Assembly: GCF_032854445.1 (NCBI RefSeq)
Contig: NC_088298.1
Location: forward strand, 19,055,976 to 19,119,975
Direction: 5' to 3'
DNA length: 64,000 bases
From: Liolophura sinensis
Taxonomy: Eukaryota > Mollusca > Polyplacophora > Chitonida > Chitonidae
The position numbers were made by a program, and so were the translations under genes. Positions within the stretch are counted from its first letter, which is position 1; every line of letters begins with the position of its first letter. The notes beneath the pieces are model-generated. The model had not been told where the DNA came from. It made no database searches and saw nothing but the letters and a program-made list of their open reading frames with translations. Positions 1 through 12,100 of this stretch are shown here, piece after piece.

Positions 1-541
1 GGTCGACAAAATTTTTAACGTCATAGTTACCAAGTGTTACTGTCGTGAAACAGCTATAACACATTGAAACTCGGCAATTCCAGATGGCTTCATTATTTAA
101 CACCCAATTCTTGACTGCAGCCTTTTCACCTTCACTTAAAAACTAATCCAAAAAAAAAAAATTGTAATTTATATAGGTGGAAAAGACTTTAAAGAATCGG
201 ATTAAATAGATATTATGTTTTGTGCTGATTTTATTGTCTGTATTTTTGTGGTGGTGTAAGTTTTTAAAACTTAAAGACTGTGTTTGGTTGTGACATGAAA
301 GATAGCGAATTGGTCTGGTATCTGACGAAAGATATATGGTGTTTTCCACCTATAAAACCATTTGCTGTCATAAAGTTGAAGTAGTGTTCAGTAAGGCATG
401 AAAGCTCAACCATATAAATAAGTGAAAATTTGTGCACCCGATGTATAACAACTATCTCTAGTTATAGCTCTAGTTTTAATGTCTGTTGCGTAGTGTTTTG
501 CAATGTATCTGCAATACCTTTGTTTGCATGTTGTTCTTCAG
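1..541 (+). other. intron (3' part)
   Basis: AT-rich sequence with no convincing exon. It ends in a pyrimidine-rich acceptor (TTGTTCTTCAG) directly before the first coding exon. I see no other feature in it. Confidence 0.6.
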
Positions 542-1358
542 ATGACTGCTGAAGATGAAGATGAAACATTCAGAGAGGAAATGATCCTTGATATTCAAGG
601 AAAGCCCTTGGAAGAAGTGGAACTGACTGTCCAGGTTGACAAAGAAGCAGTTGAAGAAGTTGTGGAGGACACACACATCAGCGAGGTGGTCATAGACAAA
701 GACTATGTTGAAGCTGAGGAGACTCACAGAGAGGAACTTATCCTGGACATATCAGGTCAGCCTCAAGAGGAGATTGAGATTGATATCCCAGCTCCTGAGG
801 TTACTGAGACTGTGGAAGAAACGGTAACCTCACAGATAGAGATGGAATTCGAGGAAGAAGTTGAAGAAGAGGAAACCCACCGTCAGGAACTGACGATAGA
901 ATTAGCAGGGAAGCCTAAGGCACCTGAAAAAGTTCAGATGACCATCCAGATACCTCAGCAGCAACCCGAAGAAGAAGTTGTCATAGAGCAGCCAGAAGAA
1001 GAGAAAAAGTCTGAATCACCAGAAAAACAACCGTCGCCCGAACAAGAGGAGTTTGAAGAAGCCCCGGAGGGCAAGGCTCCAGAATTCATCTTTAATTTGA
1101 CCAGCATCAAGGTCATGGATGGGGAAGAAGTGAAGTTCCGATGTGAAGTCACAGGAATCCCCATGCCAGACATCACATGGTATCACGACGAAATGGTTAT
1201 CGAAGAGAATCAAGACTTTAGCATGACCTATGATAGAGAGACTGGAATCTGTACTCTGCTCATCGTGGAAGTCTTCCCTCAAGACAAAGGAGAATACCGA
1301 TGTGTTGCTGTCAATGAGTTCGGGGAGGCCATCTCCAGAGATATCCTCGAAGTTGAGT
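542..1358 (+). CDS. exon 1: acidic ETFREE/ETHREE linker plus Ig1
   Basis: The acceptor TTCTTCAG precedes codon ATG in phase 0; this Met is internal, not a start. The first ~180 residues are acidic and carry three loose repeats built on the motif ETFREEMILDI, ETHREELILDI, ETHRQELTIEL. A Pro/Gln/Glu linker containing IQIPQQQPEEE follows. The last ~94 residues (nt 1076-1358) are a full I-set Ig domain: B-strand FRCEV, C-strand ITWYHD, F-strand GEYRCVAVNEFG, so both disulfide cysteines are present. The donor GTAAGT at 1359 leaves phase 1. The E-T-[FH]-[RK]-E-E motif recurs in exons 2, 3, 8 and 20 and marks them as parts of one protein. Exon borders are read directly; the sarcomere role is inferred. 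Confidence 0.88.
1076..1358 (+). other. Ig1, I-set immunoglobulin domain
   Basis: It starts at APEFIF and shows the usual I-set signposts: Cys in FRCEV, Trp in ITWYHD, and the D-x-G-x-Y-x-C motif as DKGEYRC followed by VNEFGEA. Both cysteines are intact. Confidence 0.92.
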
Positions 1359-1820
1359 GTAAGTGTCACTGAGAAATTTTCTGCATGAATTTTTTTGTTT
1401 TCGGGATATTGGCCGCACTAAAAGATGAAAATCAGATCTAACATTTTGTGAACCCTCTTTAGCTTTCATTTTAAAATTATTTTGAAATAAGTTACAGTGA
1501 ACTAAGGTTGCATGTAGGAATCCAGAAATGATGCATTATATAGTCTGTAATTTATCACTGGTGAAAATACAGTATATGTTCTAAACAGTGAAAAAATTGT
1601 TTAACTTGTCAAGAAGCAGTGCATGTCTTGTGGCACAGGATTAACAAGCTAAAACAAACCCATTCTTATTTTATCTTTCAAAACTCATATAATTAACAAA
1701 GTTTCAGGAGTTTCATAACAGTAATGTAAAAATATTACTACATCTACGTCTACTTACACAGTGTATGACACTTTATTAATATTTTAATTATTATTGTAAT
1801 TTCTTCTTGTTTTCTTGCAG
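1359..1820 (+). other. intron 1
   Basis: It runs from donor GTAAGT to acceptor TTTTCTTGCAG, phase 1. It is AT-rich and I see no other feature. Confidence 0.85.
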
Positions 1821-4800
1821 CATATGAATATGTTCCCGACAGTGAAGAGGCTTCTACCGACGCTCTATCACCAAAAGTTGTTTCCGAAGAATCAGATGCC
1901 GAATTACAAGTCACAACAAAAGAAGTTGTTGTTGGCATGGAAAAAGTTCAAGAACAGATTGAGATCGAGGAAACTGAAGAGAGATTGATGAGCGAATTGG
2001 TTGTCTCTCCTACTCCTCAGGCGGAAGCTCTACCTGAGGAAGGAACCGCCGAGGATATCACCCAAGCTCAGTTGTATCAAGTGGAGGGTCTTGAAGCTGA
2101 ACAGCCTGAGCAGATCACAGAAACTCAATCTCTGGAATTCCACGTTGGGGAGGAGGTGCAAATGGTAGTGCAACCAGATTTAGAGGAAGTCACTCCAGAA
2201 ACAGAATACACGGGTGAAGTCATTGAGGAAACTTCAGATCTGGAAGGTGCAATTCAAGAACAAGAGACAGAGACTCTTGCCGAGATATCTGCTGGAGCTG
2301 CCGAGGAAACTCAAGTTACGGAGGTGGTCGAAGAAGTTTCAGAAGTGGGACAGACTGAAGAAGTGACAGCTGAACTTGAACAAGCTGCACCAGAAGAAGA
2401 AGTTGAAACACAGGTTGAAATCGCTGAACAAGTTGAGGAACAACCTGATGTTACAGAAGTGGTTGAAGAAGTTTCAGAAGTGGGACAGACTGAAGAAGTG
2501 ACAGCTGATCTTGAACAAGCTGCACCAGAAGAAGAAGTTGAAACACAGGCAGAAATCGCTGAACAAGTTGAAGAACAGCCTGAAGTTACAGAAGTGGTTG
2601 AAGAAGTTTCAGAAGTGGGACAGGCTGAAGAAGTGACAGCAGATCTTGAACAAGCTGCACCAGAAGAAGAAGTTGAAACACAGGCAGAAATCACTGAACA
2701 AGTTGAAGAACAGCCTGAAGTTACAGAAGTGGTTGAAGAAGTTTCAGAAGTGGGCCAAACTGAAGAAGTGACAGCTGATCTTGAACAAGCTGCACCAGAA
2801 GAAGAAGTTGAAACACAGGTTGAAATCGCTGAACAAGTTGAAGAACAGCCTGAAGTTACAGAAGTGGTTGAAGAAGTTTCAGAAGTGGGACAGACTGAAG
2901 AAGTGACAGCTGATCTTGAACAAGCTGCACCAGAAGAAGAAGTTGAAACACAGGCAGAAATTACTGAACAAGTTGAAGAACAGCCTGAAGTTACAGAAGT
3001 GGTTGAAGAAGTTTCAGAAGTGGGCCAAACTGAAGAAGTGACAGCTGATCTTGAACAAGCTGCACCAGAAGAAGAAGTTGAAACACAGGCAGAAATTGCT
3101 GAACAAGTTGAGGAACAGCCTGAAGTTACAGAAGTGGTTGAAGAAGTTTCAGAAGTGGGACAGACTGAAGAAGTGACAGCTGAACTTGAACAAGCTGCAC
3201 CAGAAGAAGAAGTTGAAACACAGACAGAAATCGCTGAACAAGTTGAAGAACAGCCTGAAGTTACAGAAGTGGTTGAAGAAGTTTCAGAAGTGGGACAGAC
3301 TGAAGAAGTGACAGCTGAACTTGAACAAGCTGCACCAGAAGAACAAGTTGAAACACAGGCAGAAATCGCTGAACAAGTTGAGGAACAGCCTGAAGTTACA
3401 GAAGTGGTTGAAGAAGTTTCAGAAGTGGGACAGACTGAAGAAGTCACAGTTGATCTTGAACAAGCTGCACCAGAAGAAGAAGTTGAAACACAGGTTGAAA
3501 TCGCTGAACAAGTTGAGGAACAACCTGGTGTTACAGAAGTGGTTGAAGAAGTTTCAGAAGTGGGCCAAACTGAAGAAGTGACAGCAGATCTTGAACAAGC
3601 TACACCAGAAGAAGAAGTTGAAACACAGGCAGAAATCGCTGAACAAGTTGAGGAACAGCCTGAAGTTACAGAAGTGGTTGAAGAAGTTTCAGAAGTGGGA
3701 CAGACTGAAGAAGTGACAGCTGAACTTGAACAAGCTGCACCAGAAGAAGAAGTTGAAACACAGGCAGAAATAGCCGAACAAGTTGAGGAACAACCTGATG
3801 TTACAGAAGTGGTTGAAGAAGTTTCAGAAGTGGGACAGACTGAAGAAGTGACAGCAGATCTTGAACAAGCTGCACCAGAAGAAGAAGTTGAAACACAGGT
3901 TGAAATCGCTGAACAAGTTGAGGAACAGCCTGAAGTTACAGAAGTGGTTGAAGAAGTTTCAGAAGTGGGACAGACTGAAGAAGTGACAGCAGATCTTGAA
4001 CAAGCTGCACCAGAAGAAGAAGTTGAAACACAGGCAGAAATCGCTGAACAAGTTGAGGAACAGCCTGAAGTTACAGAAGTGGTTGAAGAAGTTTCAGAAA
4101 TGGGACAGACTGAAGAAGTGACAGCTGATCTTGAACAAGCTGCACCAGAAGAAGAAGTTGAAACACAGGTTGAAATCGCTGAACAAGTTGAAGAACAGCC
4201 TGAAGTTACAGAAGTGGTTGAAGAAGTTTCAGAAGTGGGCCAAACTGAAGAAGTGACAGCTGATCTTGAACAAGCTGCACCAGAAGAACAAGTTGAAACA
4301 CAGACAGAAATCACTGAACAAGTTGAAGAACAGCCTGAAGTTACAGAAGTGGTTGAAGAAGTTTCAGAAGTGGGACAGACTGAAGAAGTGACAGCTGAAC
4401 TTGAACAAGCTGCACCAGAAGAAGAAGTTGAAACACAGGCAGAAATTGCTGAACAAGTTGAGGAACAGCCTGAAGTTACAGAAGTGGTTGAAGAAGTTTC
4501 AGAAGTGGGCCAAACTGAAGAAGTGACAGCTGATCTTGAACAAGCTGCACCAGAAGAAGAAGTTGAAACACAGGCAGATATCGCTGAACAAGTTGAGGAA
4601 CAGCCTGAAGTTACAGAAGTGGTTGAAGAAGTTTCAGAAGTGGGACAGACTGAAGAAGTGACAGCTGATCTTGAACAAGCTGCACCAGAAGAACAAGTTG
4701 AAACACAGGCAGAAATAGCCGAACAAGTTGAGGAACAGCCTGATATCTCTGATGTAGTGGAAGAAACCCCTCAGGATGTCAGTATTGCTGAGATTGAAGC

Positions 4801-7448
4801 CGTGGAAGAAAGACCGATTGAGGAAGAAGTGGTTTCCAAGGAAATCCCTGAGGAAATAGAATCATTTGCATCCGAGTTAACAACACAGCTTATTTCAGAA
4901 AGCAAGGAACAGTTTGTGAGTGAAGTCGCCTTAGACACGCACAGGTCTGAGGTGTCGCTAGAAATTCAACAAGAAACACAACGTGAAGAAATTGAACTGG
5001 AGATTTCTGTTCACAAAGAAGAGGAAACTGTAGAAGAAGAGGAAACTATAGAAGAAGAAGAGGTTGTGCAAGAGATCATGGAAGAAGAAGTTGAAGAAAC
5101 CCAAGAAGGTCCGGATAGTCAACCAGAAGTTGTTGAACTGGAGATAGCGCCAACTGACACAGAGACTATAACAACATATCGTCAAACTTTGAAAATAACA
5201 ACGCAGCAACAAGTTATAGAGGAAGAAGACACGATTAAAGAAGATGAAACATTTAGAGAGGAGATTGAGGTTCAGCCAGAAACACAACCTGAAATGGTGG
5301 AATTTGAGGTATCTCCAATGCAACCAGAAACGGTTGAGTCCTACAGACAGACTCTTGAAATCACTACAAAATCTGAAGAAACAACTGAATCGTTTGAAGG
5401 TGATGAGTTCAGGGAAGAGGTGGAAATTGAAATTGCTCCAACACAACCTGAGACTGAAGTGACATTCAAGCAGACTTTAGAAATTAAACAGGAGTCTGAA
5501 GAAGAGATAGTTGTGGAAGAAGAGGAACAAGCTGAAGACGAAACTTTCAGAGAAGAAGTTGAACTGCAACCCCAGCCACAAACTCAAATCGTGGAAATGG
5601 AGATTGCTCCAACTCAGCCTGAAACAGAAGTCACATTCAGACAAACACTTGACATTTCTCAGAAAACTGAAGAAGAGATAGTTGTTGAAGAAGAGGAAGA
5701 AGCTGCAGAAGAAACTTTCCGAGAAGAAGTTGAACTGCAACCCCAGCCACAAACACAGGTCGTGGAAATGGAGATTGCTCCAACTCAGCCTGAAACAGAA
5801 GTCACATTCAGACAAACACTTGACATTTCTCAGAAAACTGAAGAAGAGATAGTTGTTGAAGAAGAGGAAGAAGCTGCAGAAGAAACTTTCCGAGAAGAAG
5901 TTGAACTGCAACCCCAGCCACAAACACAGGTCGTGGAAATGGAGATTGCTCCAACTCAGCCTGAAACAGAAGTCACATTCAGACAAACACTTGACATTTC
6001 TCAGAAAACTGAAGAAGAGATAGTTGTTGAAGAAGAGGAAGAAGCTGCAGAAGAAACTTTCCGAGAAGAAGTTGAACTGCAACCCCAGCCACAAACACAG
6101 GTCGTGGAAATGGAGATTGCTCCAACTCAGCCTGAAACTGAAGTTACATTCAGACAAACTTTAAAGATAACCCAACAAACAGAAGAAGTGGAGGAAGAGG
6201 AAGAACAAGCTTCCAAGGAAACCTTCAAAGAGGAAGTTGAAATCCAACCCGAGCAGCAACCAGAGGTTGTTGAAATCGAATTTGCACCAAGTCAGCCAGA
6301 GGAGACTAGTGTTGAATCATCTGTCACAGTAAGCAAGGAAGTGAGTGAAGAGGTAAAGGTTACGGAAGAAGTGATTGAATCGGAAGAAGAAAGCGAAACA
6401 CGTCCTCCAGTCGAGGAGGTGATTGAAACTGTTCGTCCTACAATCACAAGAGTAAAATCTGACGAATTTCCAGAAGATGTATTTGAGGAAACGCTGGAAA
6501 TCCAATGCCTACCTCCATCTCAGGAACTCATAACGTTTACCAGGTCCTACATTATCTGTGACAAGAAACGGCTTAGTGTGGAATTTCCGGAAGAGACGGA
6601 AGAGGCTGCAGAAGTCATGGAAGTTCTTGTTCCTGAAGAAGAAGAGGAGGAAGAAGAAATCCTCTTGGATTCTGAGCCGGTCGCTGTGGAAATGGAGGAA
6701 TCACAAGAAGAGTTGGTCGTGGAAGAAATTCCTGTCGACAAATCAGCAGAAATCCAACAGATCTCAACTGTGGAAGTCGCTGTGGAAAAGGCTGAGGAGG
6801 AGGTGACTGAAGTGTCCACAGTGGAAACTGCTGAACAAGAGGTCACTGTCCAAACTACGGAGGTTGAAATGGTCATAGGTCCTAAGGATCAGCCAGAAGT
6901 GTCCACATTGGACATTGTACCCGTCCAGAAGGAGGAGGCCGCTCCCGAAACAGAGGTTACAGAGGTGAGCTCATTGGAACAGCAGATCGAAGAGGAAAGA
7001 GAAGTGGTCACCGTGGGAATGGAGTTTGAAAAATCAGAAGAGGTTACAGAAAAAACTGAAGTGACTTCAATGCAGATCCAAATTGGACAGCAGAAACCAA
7101 CACAGCCGTCTGAAATCGAGATGGTGGTTCAAATTCCGGAAGAATCCCCTGAGGAGAAACCGGAGGCCCCGTCCTTCACGAAACCGCTTGAAGACGACAT
7201 CACACTGACAGAGACTGAGACTATGAAGTTAGAGGTTCACTTTACGGGAACCCCGGCTCCAGAAGTCACCTGGTACATGGATGACCGTGTGATTAAACCC
7301 GAAGAGGAAGACTTCGAAGTCATCGTGGAGAAGGACTACAGTGCTCTCATCATGGAGGACCTGATGGTGGAAGATGAAGGTGAATACACGGTCAAGCTGG
7401 AAAACATCGCCGGATACAGTGTCTCCACAGCCTACATTACTGTACTTC
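1821..7448 (+). CDS. exon 2: E-rich spring (18 x 45 aa, then 57-aa cassettes) plus Ig2
   Basis: This 5,628-nt exon is phase 1 on both sides (acceptor TTCTTGCAG, donor CGTAAGT). After ~160 unique acidic residues comes an exact 18-unit array of 45 residues (2312-4741). Next is a mixed acidic region, then cassettes of ~57 residues built as ETFREEVELQPQ ... EIAPTQPETEVTFRQTLDI. A less repetitive stretch holds the few non-acidic residues (around TRSYIICDKKRLS, ~nt 6540). A linker with VVQIPEESPEEKPE leads into Ig2 (7166-7448), which lacks both canonical cysteines. The arrays are almost free of Lys/Arg, unlike vertebrate PEVK. The likely role is an extended, polyanionic elastic spacer; that is inference from composition. 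Confidence 0.9.
2312..4741 (+). repeat. coding tandem array, 18 x 135 bp (45 aa)
   Basis: Eighteen units in perfect 135-bp register, with no indel. Each unit contains VTEVVEEVSEVGQTEE, LEQAAPEEEVETQ and EIAEQVEEQP. A typical unit has 17 acidic residues and no basic residue. Units are almost identical at DNA level; differences are a few point variants, such as GGGACAGACT against GGGCCAAACT. Synonymous sites are therefore homogenised too, which points to recent expansion or concerted evolution. Confidence 0.96.
5540..6217 (+). repeat. coding tandem array of 57-aa cassettes (171 bp)
   Basis: Four units start at 5540, 5711, 5882 and 6053; the last is 165 bp. By eye the 5711 and 5882 units are identical over all 171 bp, and the 6053 unit matches them for about its first half. 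Diverged relatives lie upstream (5246-5539) and downstream (6218 on). Each unit joins ETFREEVELQPQPQ to EMEIAPTQPETEVTFRQTL and an acidic run. Confidence 0.93.
7166..7448 (+). other. Ig2, I-set domain without the disulfide cysteines
   Basis: It begins APSFTKPLEDD and has VTWYMDDRV (C strand) and EDEGEYTVKLENIAGYS (F-G strands), so the fold is clear. The B-strand position reads KLEVHF and the F-strand YTVKL, so neither canonical Cys is there. Confidence 0.88.
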
Positions 7449-8025
7449 GTAAGTCACTTTCCACAGCAATTATTCTCTTCATATTATTTGAGCTGTCAGT
7501 ACAGGATACAATGTCACCAGTGTCAAGTTCACGGAATATAATAGCGAAGTAATTGTAACATATCAGTAATTAGTACAGTAAATGTAACAATTCAACTATA
7601 AACGCAATGAATGTAATGTAATGCATGTAAATCTAAATTCAGTAATCAGTTTATATTTCTAAAAGATTCTTTTTTTTCGATATTTCAACATCAATGTTAA
7701 ATGACCTGAACTTAATCTGTAATGTCAGAACAATGGGAACATGTAGAATTCATAAGTGCTTCAGATTCAAACTTTTAACCAAATAGTAAAGCCTGTTAAG
7801 CCTGTTTGGTTAAAATCTGGTTTCATCTGTGTTCACTATGTAGCTTTAGATTTGTCAGATAAGATTCAAGGCTTAGTGCTTTCATCCTAGCCCTGTTTGG
7901 TAAGTTCCATACCTTAACCTGAAAACTTTTGTGGAACTGAAATATTCGTAATTTGAATTTGTTATAACAAACTTATAAAATGAACAGAAAAAACTATTTA
8001 GTCCTGTTTTTTTTTTTTACACCAG
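7449..8025 (+). other. intron 2
   Basis: Donor GTAAGT, acceptor with a long T run ending TTTACACCAG, phase 1. Nothing else is seen. Confidence 0.85.
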
Positions 8026-8181
8026 CTCTGTCCGCCAGTGAGGAGTCAGAACAAGAGCTTGTGGAATCAAAAGAAGAAATCTTTGAGGCGAAAGAAGAAA
8101 TCGAAATCCAAGAAGAAACTGTTGTGGAGGAAACACACAAGACTGAAGTGGACATTGAAATAAAGAGTGAAAAAGGACCAG
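8026..8181 (+). CDS. exon 3: short acidic linker
   Basis: This 156-nt, phase 1-1 exon encodes 52 acidic residues (SASEESEQELVESKEE ... EETHKTEVDIEIKSEKGP). The ETHKTEVDIEI part is another copy of the E-T-[FH]-[RK]-x-E cassette of exon 1. It has a poly-T acceptor and a GTAGCT donor, which is non-consensus at the later positions. It can be skipped without frame change and probably acts as a spacer between Ig2 and Ig3. Confidence 0.8.
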
Positions 8182-8565
8182 GTAGCTTAACATTTAACTG
8201 TCAAATCGTGGTTTATTTAAATTTTCTTTAAACAAGACTAATATATCCCCAATGGCATAACAATCAGCAGCGCCTTTGCTGTCTCAGTCAGGATAAGATT
8301 AAGTTAGCAAGTCCAGATGTCATGGGTTATCTAGAGGTGTCACCATATACCAACTATATCAATTGTTGCTTTTCTGCCTATGCTCTTGAGCTAGTCTTAT
8401 ATATTGGTACTCTTAGCTTAATGCGATAGGCAAAAGACCTGTAATATCACGATCCAGTGTCCACGCTGTTCCACAAATATTTTGTTCGACTGATCCCTGG
8501 TAAAGTGTTGCTTCGTGATCACTCAAATAAACATTTATAAGTAATCTTGTGTTTTATTTTTGCAG
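8182..8565 (+). other. intron 3
   Basis: Phase 1, from GTAGCT to TATTTTTGCAG. No feature recognised. Confidence 0.8.
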
Positions 8566-8714
8566 AGTTGCCTTTAGAAGAAGAACTCCCGAGTGCCCCT
8601 GAGGCGCCCCGGTTCACTCAGAACCTTCAGCACCGTACTGTGTTTGAGGGAATGTCCGCCATCTTTGAGTGTGTCGTCACAGGACAGCCAGCTCCTACCA
8701 TCACCTGGTATCAG
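8566..8714 (+). CDS. exon 4: first half of Ig3
   Basis: The exon is entered in phase 1 and encodes an acidic start (ELPLEEELPSAPEAP) and Ig strands A to C, with B-strand FECVV and C-strand ITWYQ. It ends in phase 0 at donor GTAAAT, directly after Gln. The split lies in the middle of the Ig fold, and joining exon 5 gives WYQ-DGVVI, a standard C-C' turn. That join confirms the junction. Confidence 0.9.
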
Positions 8715-8999
8715 GTAAATTGCAAACGCCATTCCCATAATCCTTTGAAACCTTTGTGTGTGATCACAAATCATTCATGAATAGCTTAAAATGTGTACCT
8801 GTATCATTAAGGCGACAAAACATTACTTTGTTGTTTGGCTGTTTGATCAATTATGTTTAAATATCTGTTAAAATTGAGTTCCTACTTGTGTGGTTGGCAT
8901 ACAGCATAAGGCAAATTTTTTTTTGCAGTCACTTAAAGTGGAATGTTGTCTTCAAAACATCCACCAAATAAATCGTAAAATTAAATTTCCGTTTTTCAG

Positions 9000-9165
9000 G
9001 ATGGTGTCGTTATCACTCCAAGCGATCATTTCGTTATCGACTTGCAAGATGGCGTCTGCACATTGATCATCCCTAACGTCCATGAAGACGATGAGTCGGA
9101 GTTCATGTGTGAAGCGAAGAACGAAGCTGGCGTGGCGACCACTTGGGCTGAACTAATCCTAGAAA
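9000..9165 (+). CDS. exon 5: second half of Ig3
   Basis: The acceptor TTTTTCAG is followed in phase 0 by DGVVITPSDHF. The F strand SEFMCEAKNEAGV carries the second Cys, so Ig3 has both. It ends in phase 1 at donor GTAAGC (9166). Exons 4 and 5 together are 315 nt, a symmetric phase 1-1 module. From here the message can go either to the membrane-tail exon at 13901 or to exon 7 at 19475, since both are entered in phase 1. Confidence 0.9.
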
Positions 9166-12100
9166 GTAAGCATCTGGGCTTGACATTGCAGCCTCCCTCT
9201 GCTAGCGAGTTCCTTCCTCGTAATGCGCAATCCCACTGCTGCCACCAAAGTTTGTCTGGCTTGCTAGCCTTGCGAATGTGGGCTGGTGGTGTGGTAAAGA
9301 GAGAGTACTCGTATGATGGCTTAACCAGTCAGCAGTGTCACACGGAAATGTCAGCACACTTTAGACACACTTTAGAGGAAACATCTTTTTGACAAAATTC
9401 ACCTGTGCAACGTCTTTTGTCTAAGAACATTTGTTGATCAAATGTTCTGACTTTTTTTTTTATAACTGGTACTAAAAATTTTAAAGAACCTTTTCAATTT
9501 ACTCTCGGTAACGAATATATCAAGTGCTACATAACCGGTGAGCACTGAGAAGTTCTTTACTTGTATTTAATTGTACAGAGGAGAATATGTATGGAAAACT
9601 GGATTGAAAAGTATGGATGTGTTGTAATGTCTGATGACAATGTGGGATTTTTTCTGCTTAATAGCATGCATTTGTCTTACTATGCCATGATGGTCATGAG
9701 ATGGCCATGAGATGGCCATGAGATGGTCATGGGAATCATGGGTGTTTTTAAAGTATGGCTTTATGGCAAGAAAATACCATGAGTGTCATGCAGACAATAC
9801 GATAAATTTGCAAGAGCTTTGGCTGTAGCCTTAGGCTTGAAGAGTTTTTGAAGTGTTTTAAAAGTGCTAGTTGTGGAGTATTGTTTTTTTCTTAATGGAA
9901 AATGGTGTTGGTATTTTCCTGTGATTGTACATGTAAGGCTGGCAATTGGGCTGTTGCGTTTGGCTCATCTGCTGTCTATCGTTAAATTTACACATCTGGA
10001 GCTAATTTAGGTCTTCGAAGTTTGGATTACTGGTGAAAAATTATCTTAAAGGCAGCACAAATGAAACATAGCGTTTGTCATATCCTGACATGTGGTGTTC
10101 ATTTTTTAGACATTTTTGCCAAATGGTTGCAAAGCTCAAGAATGTAGCCAATGTTGATGTGGTAATTTTCGTCTAATCTACCAGTTGTATAAATTACAGT
10201 TTTACCGCTCTGTTATGGTGTCTTCTGTTACTCCACCCTGACTTATAATATCTATGACCCTCAGGAGTTTAGAAGGCATGATACATGTAGGTCTTTATTT
10301 TCGACCCTCTTGGGATTGTGTTTCGATGACCTGAAGAGTAAGTGATACTGTAAATGGAGCACTTGCAACTGAAATGACCCCATCATTCGCCACTGTTTCA
10401 AATCTACAGTATTTGGAGCACAGAACACCCATTCGCACATTTATGGATTGTTTTCAAAGCTATTTTGTAATTCTGTTTTACATATGTTCTATTTATCTTG
10501 CCAAAGTTGTTTTTTTTTCAAAGATTTCATTACATATTTAACTTTGTTACTTTTTCTCTCATAATGTATATTTTGCTGCCTATTTAATCAACAACAGTTT
10601 CTCAGCATTTTTAGTAGTTTGTAGGCTCCCCCCTCAAGCAAATAATGAACAAACCCTCGTCCTTGTAAATTGTGATTTAAAAACAGCGAGCTCAGTTTTC
10701 TTTGAGGGTGGAAGTATATGTAGTTGTACTGTGTTTATATAGATTTGTTGCTGGCGCAAGCTGCCTGCTGTCTCAGAGCATGAAACAACCATTCTGTGTA
10801 CAAATGCTGTTGTCTGTTATAGAAATAAATGCTTTTTGCAAAGGAAAGAACCTCAGGTGTAGAGTTTCTCTGTCTGCATGGCTTGCAGTGGTTTGAAAAC
10901 CTGCATGAAATGTTGACAAAGGCCGATGCTTTTTTTTTCTTTAATTTTTTTCACGAAATGGTTGTTTCATGTTCTAAGAATACCCTGCTTAGAATTAATT
11001 TTATTGCTGTTGTTGTTGTTATTGTTGTTACAAACATCGCCATACTTTTTCAACACAGCTTACAAGATGCTCATTTTCGGCACTCATAAACAGTAGCCAT
11101 GTCATTGCATTGGTTTAGTGGTGCTCACACTGAGCTGTGTCAATATTCATCCAATATGCACCATTCTAATCTCAGAATTACTGAATAGTTTAACCACTTC
11201 TTGACTTGACTGTTCCTTCTCGACATGAGCCAAAAATAGGCATTTCCACTGGTCCTTGAAATCCATGAAAATACTTGAAAATTATTTTAAAATTTTCAAG
11301 ACCTAGTGAGTCTTCGAAAATGAGTACTCAAAAGTATTGTTAAATAGATAGGGTAGAATGAAGTTTTCACAGTGTGCTTCGTGTAGGTGCTGGAATACGA
11401 GGGATGCTATCTCCTATAATGCTCTAGAAAATCTCTGTATTTCTGTAGTGGAAGCCCTTGATAACAAGTCCAAACTATGCTCCCCAGCCTTCAGCCAGAA
11501 TCATCCAACCTTTCCAGGAATTGTTGCCCGTTTGGTTGGCAGTTGGTATATGTCTGTGTTGACGCACATATGTGTCACTGGAGCAATGTTAGTTCCTTTA
11601 TTGACATAATTTTCAGATGGCACTGCAGTATGCTTTTTTCTCAATACTGAAATCTAAAAAAATCTAAAATTCTGCCAAAGTGTCTGGTAGGAGTCTCTGA
11701 CTGGATCATTTAAGTTTGTTCGGGGAGGAGTTGAACATACTTACTGAAGCTGCTTGAAAATGAGCATTATCAAGCTGCGCAAAGATTTTCTGGAGTTGTA
11801 CCCATTTTGGTCAACGCTCCAACAAAGCAAAATCCATTATACAAAATATAAGCATTTTTTTGTTTGGCCTTTCCAAATCCTCAAAATTCTGTACACCATT
11901 TATTCTGATCAAACCTTTGTGGTGTTACACATCAAATGTTTAGGCATGTGTTTGTTTTGAAACTGAGAGAAGTAACACAAAGTAGTGTACATATACATTG
12001 TATAGTATTTGGCAAGAGTATCAACTCGGTATATCTGTTCTAGAAGTTCACACAAGAAATAGTTGATGACCATTTATATTATGTGGATGTTGCGTGAAGC

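Noticed and set aside
2311-4314. - strand frame of ~667 codons rich in Ser/Thr/Cys
   Set aside because: A shadow of the exon 2 array; repeat-driven openness.
9166-9392. Open reading after Ig3 to a stop
   Set aside because: Follows a good donor GTAAGC at a phase 1 Ig boundary; the residues show no family motif.
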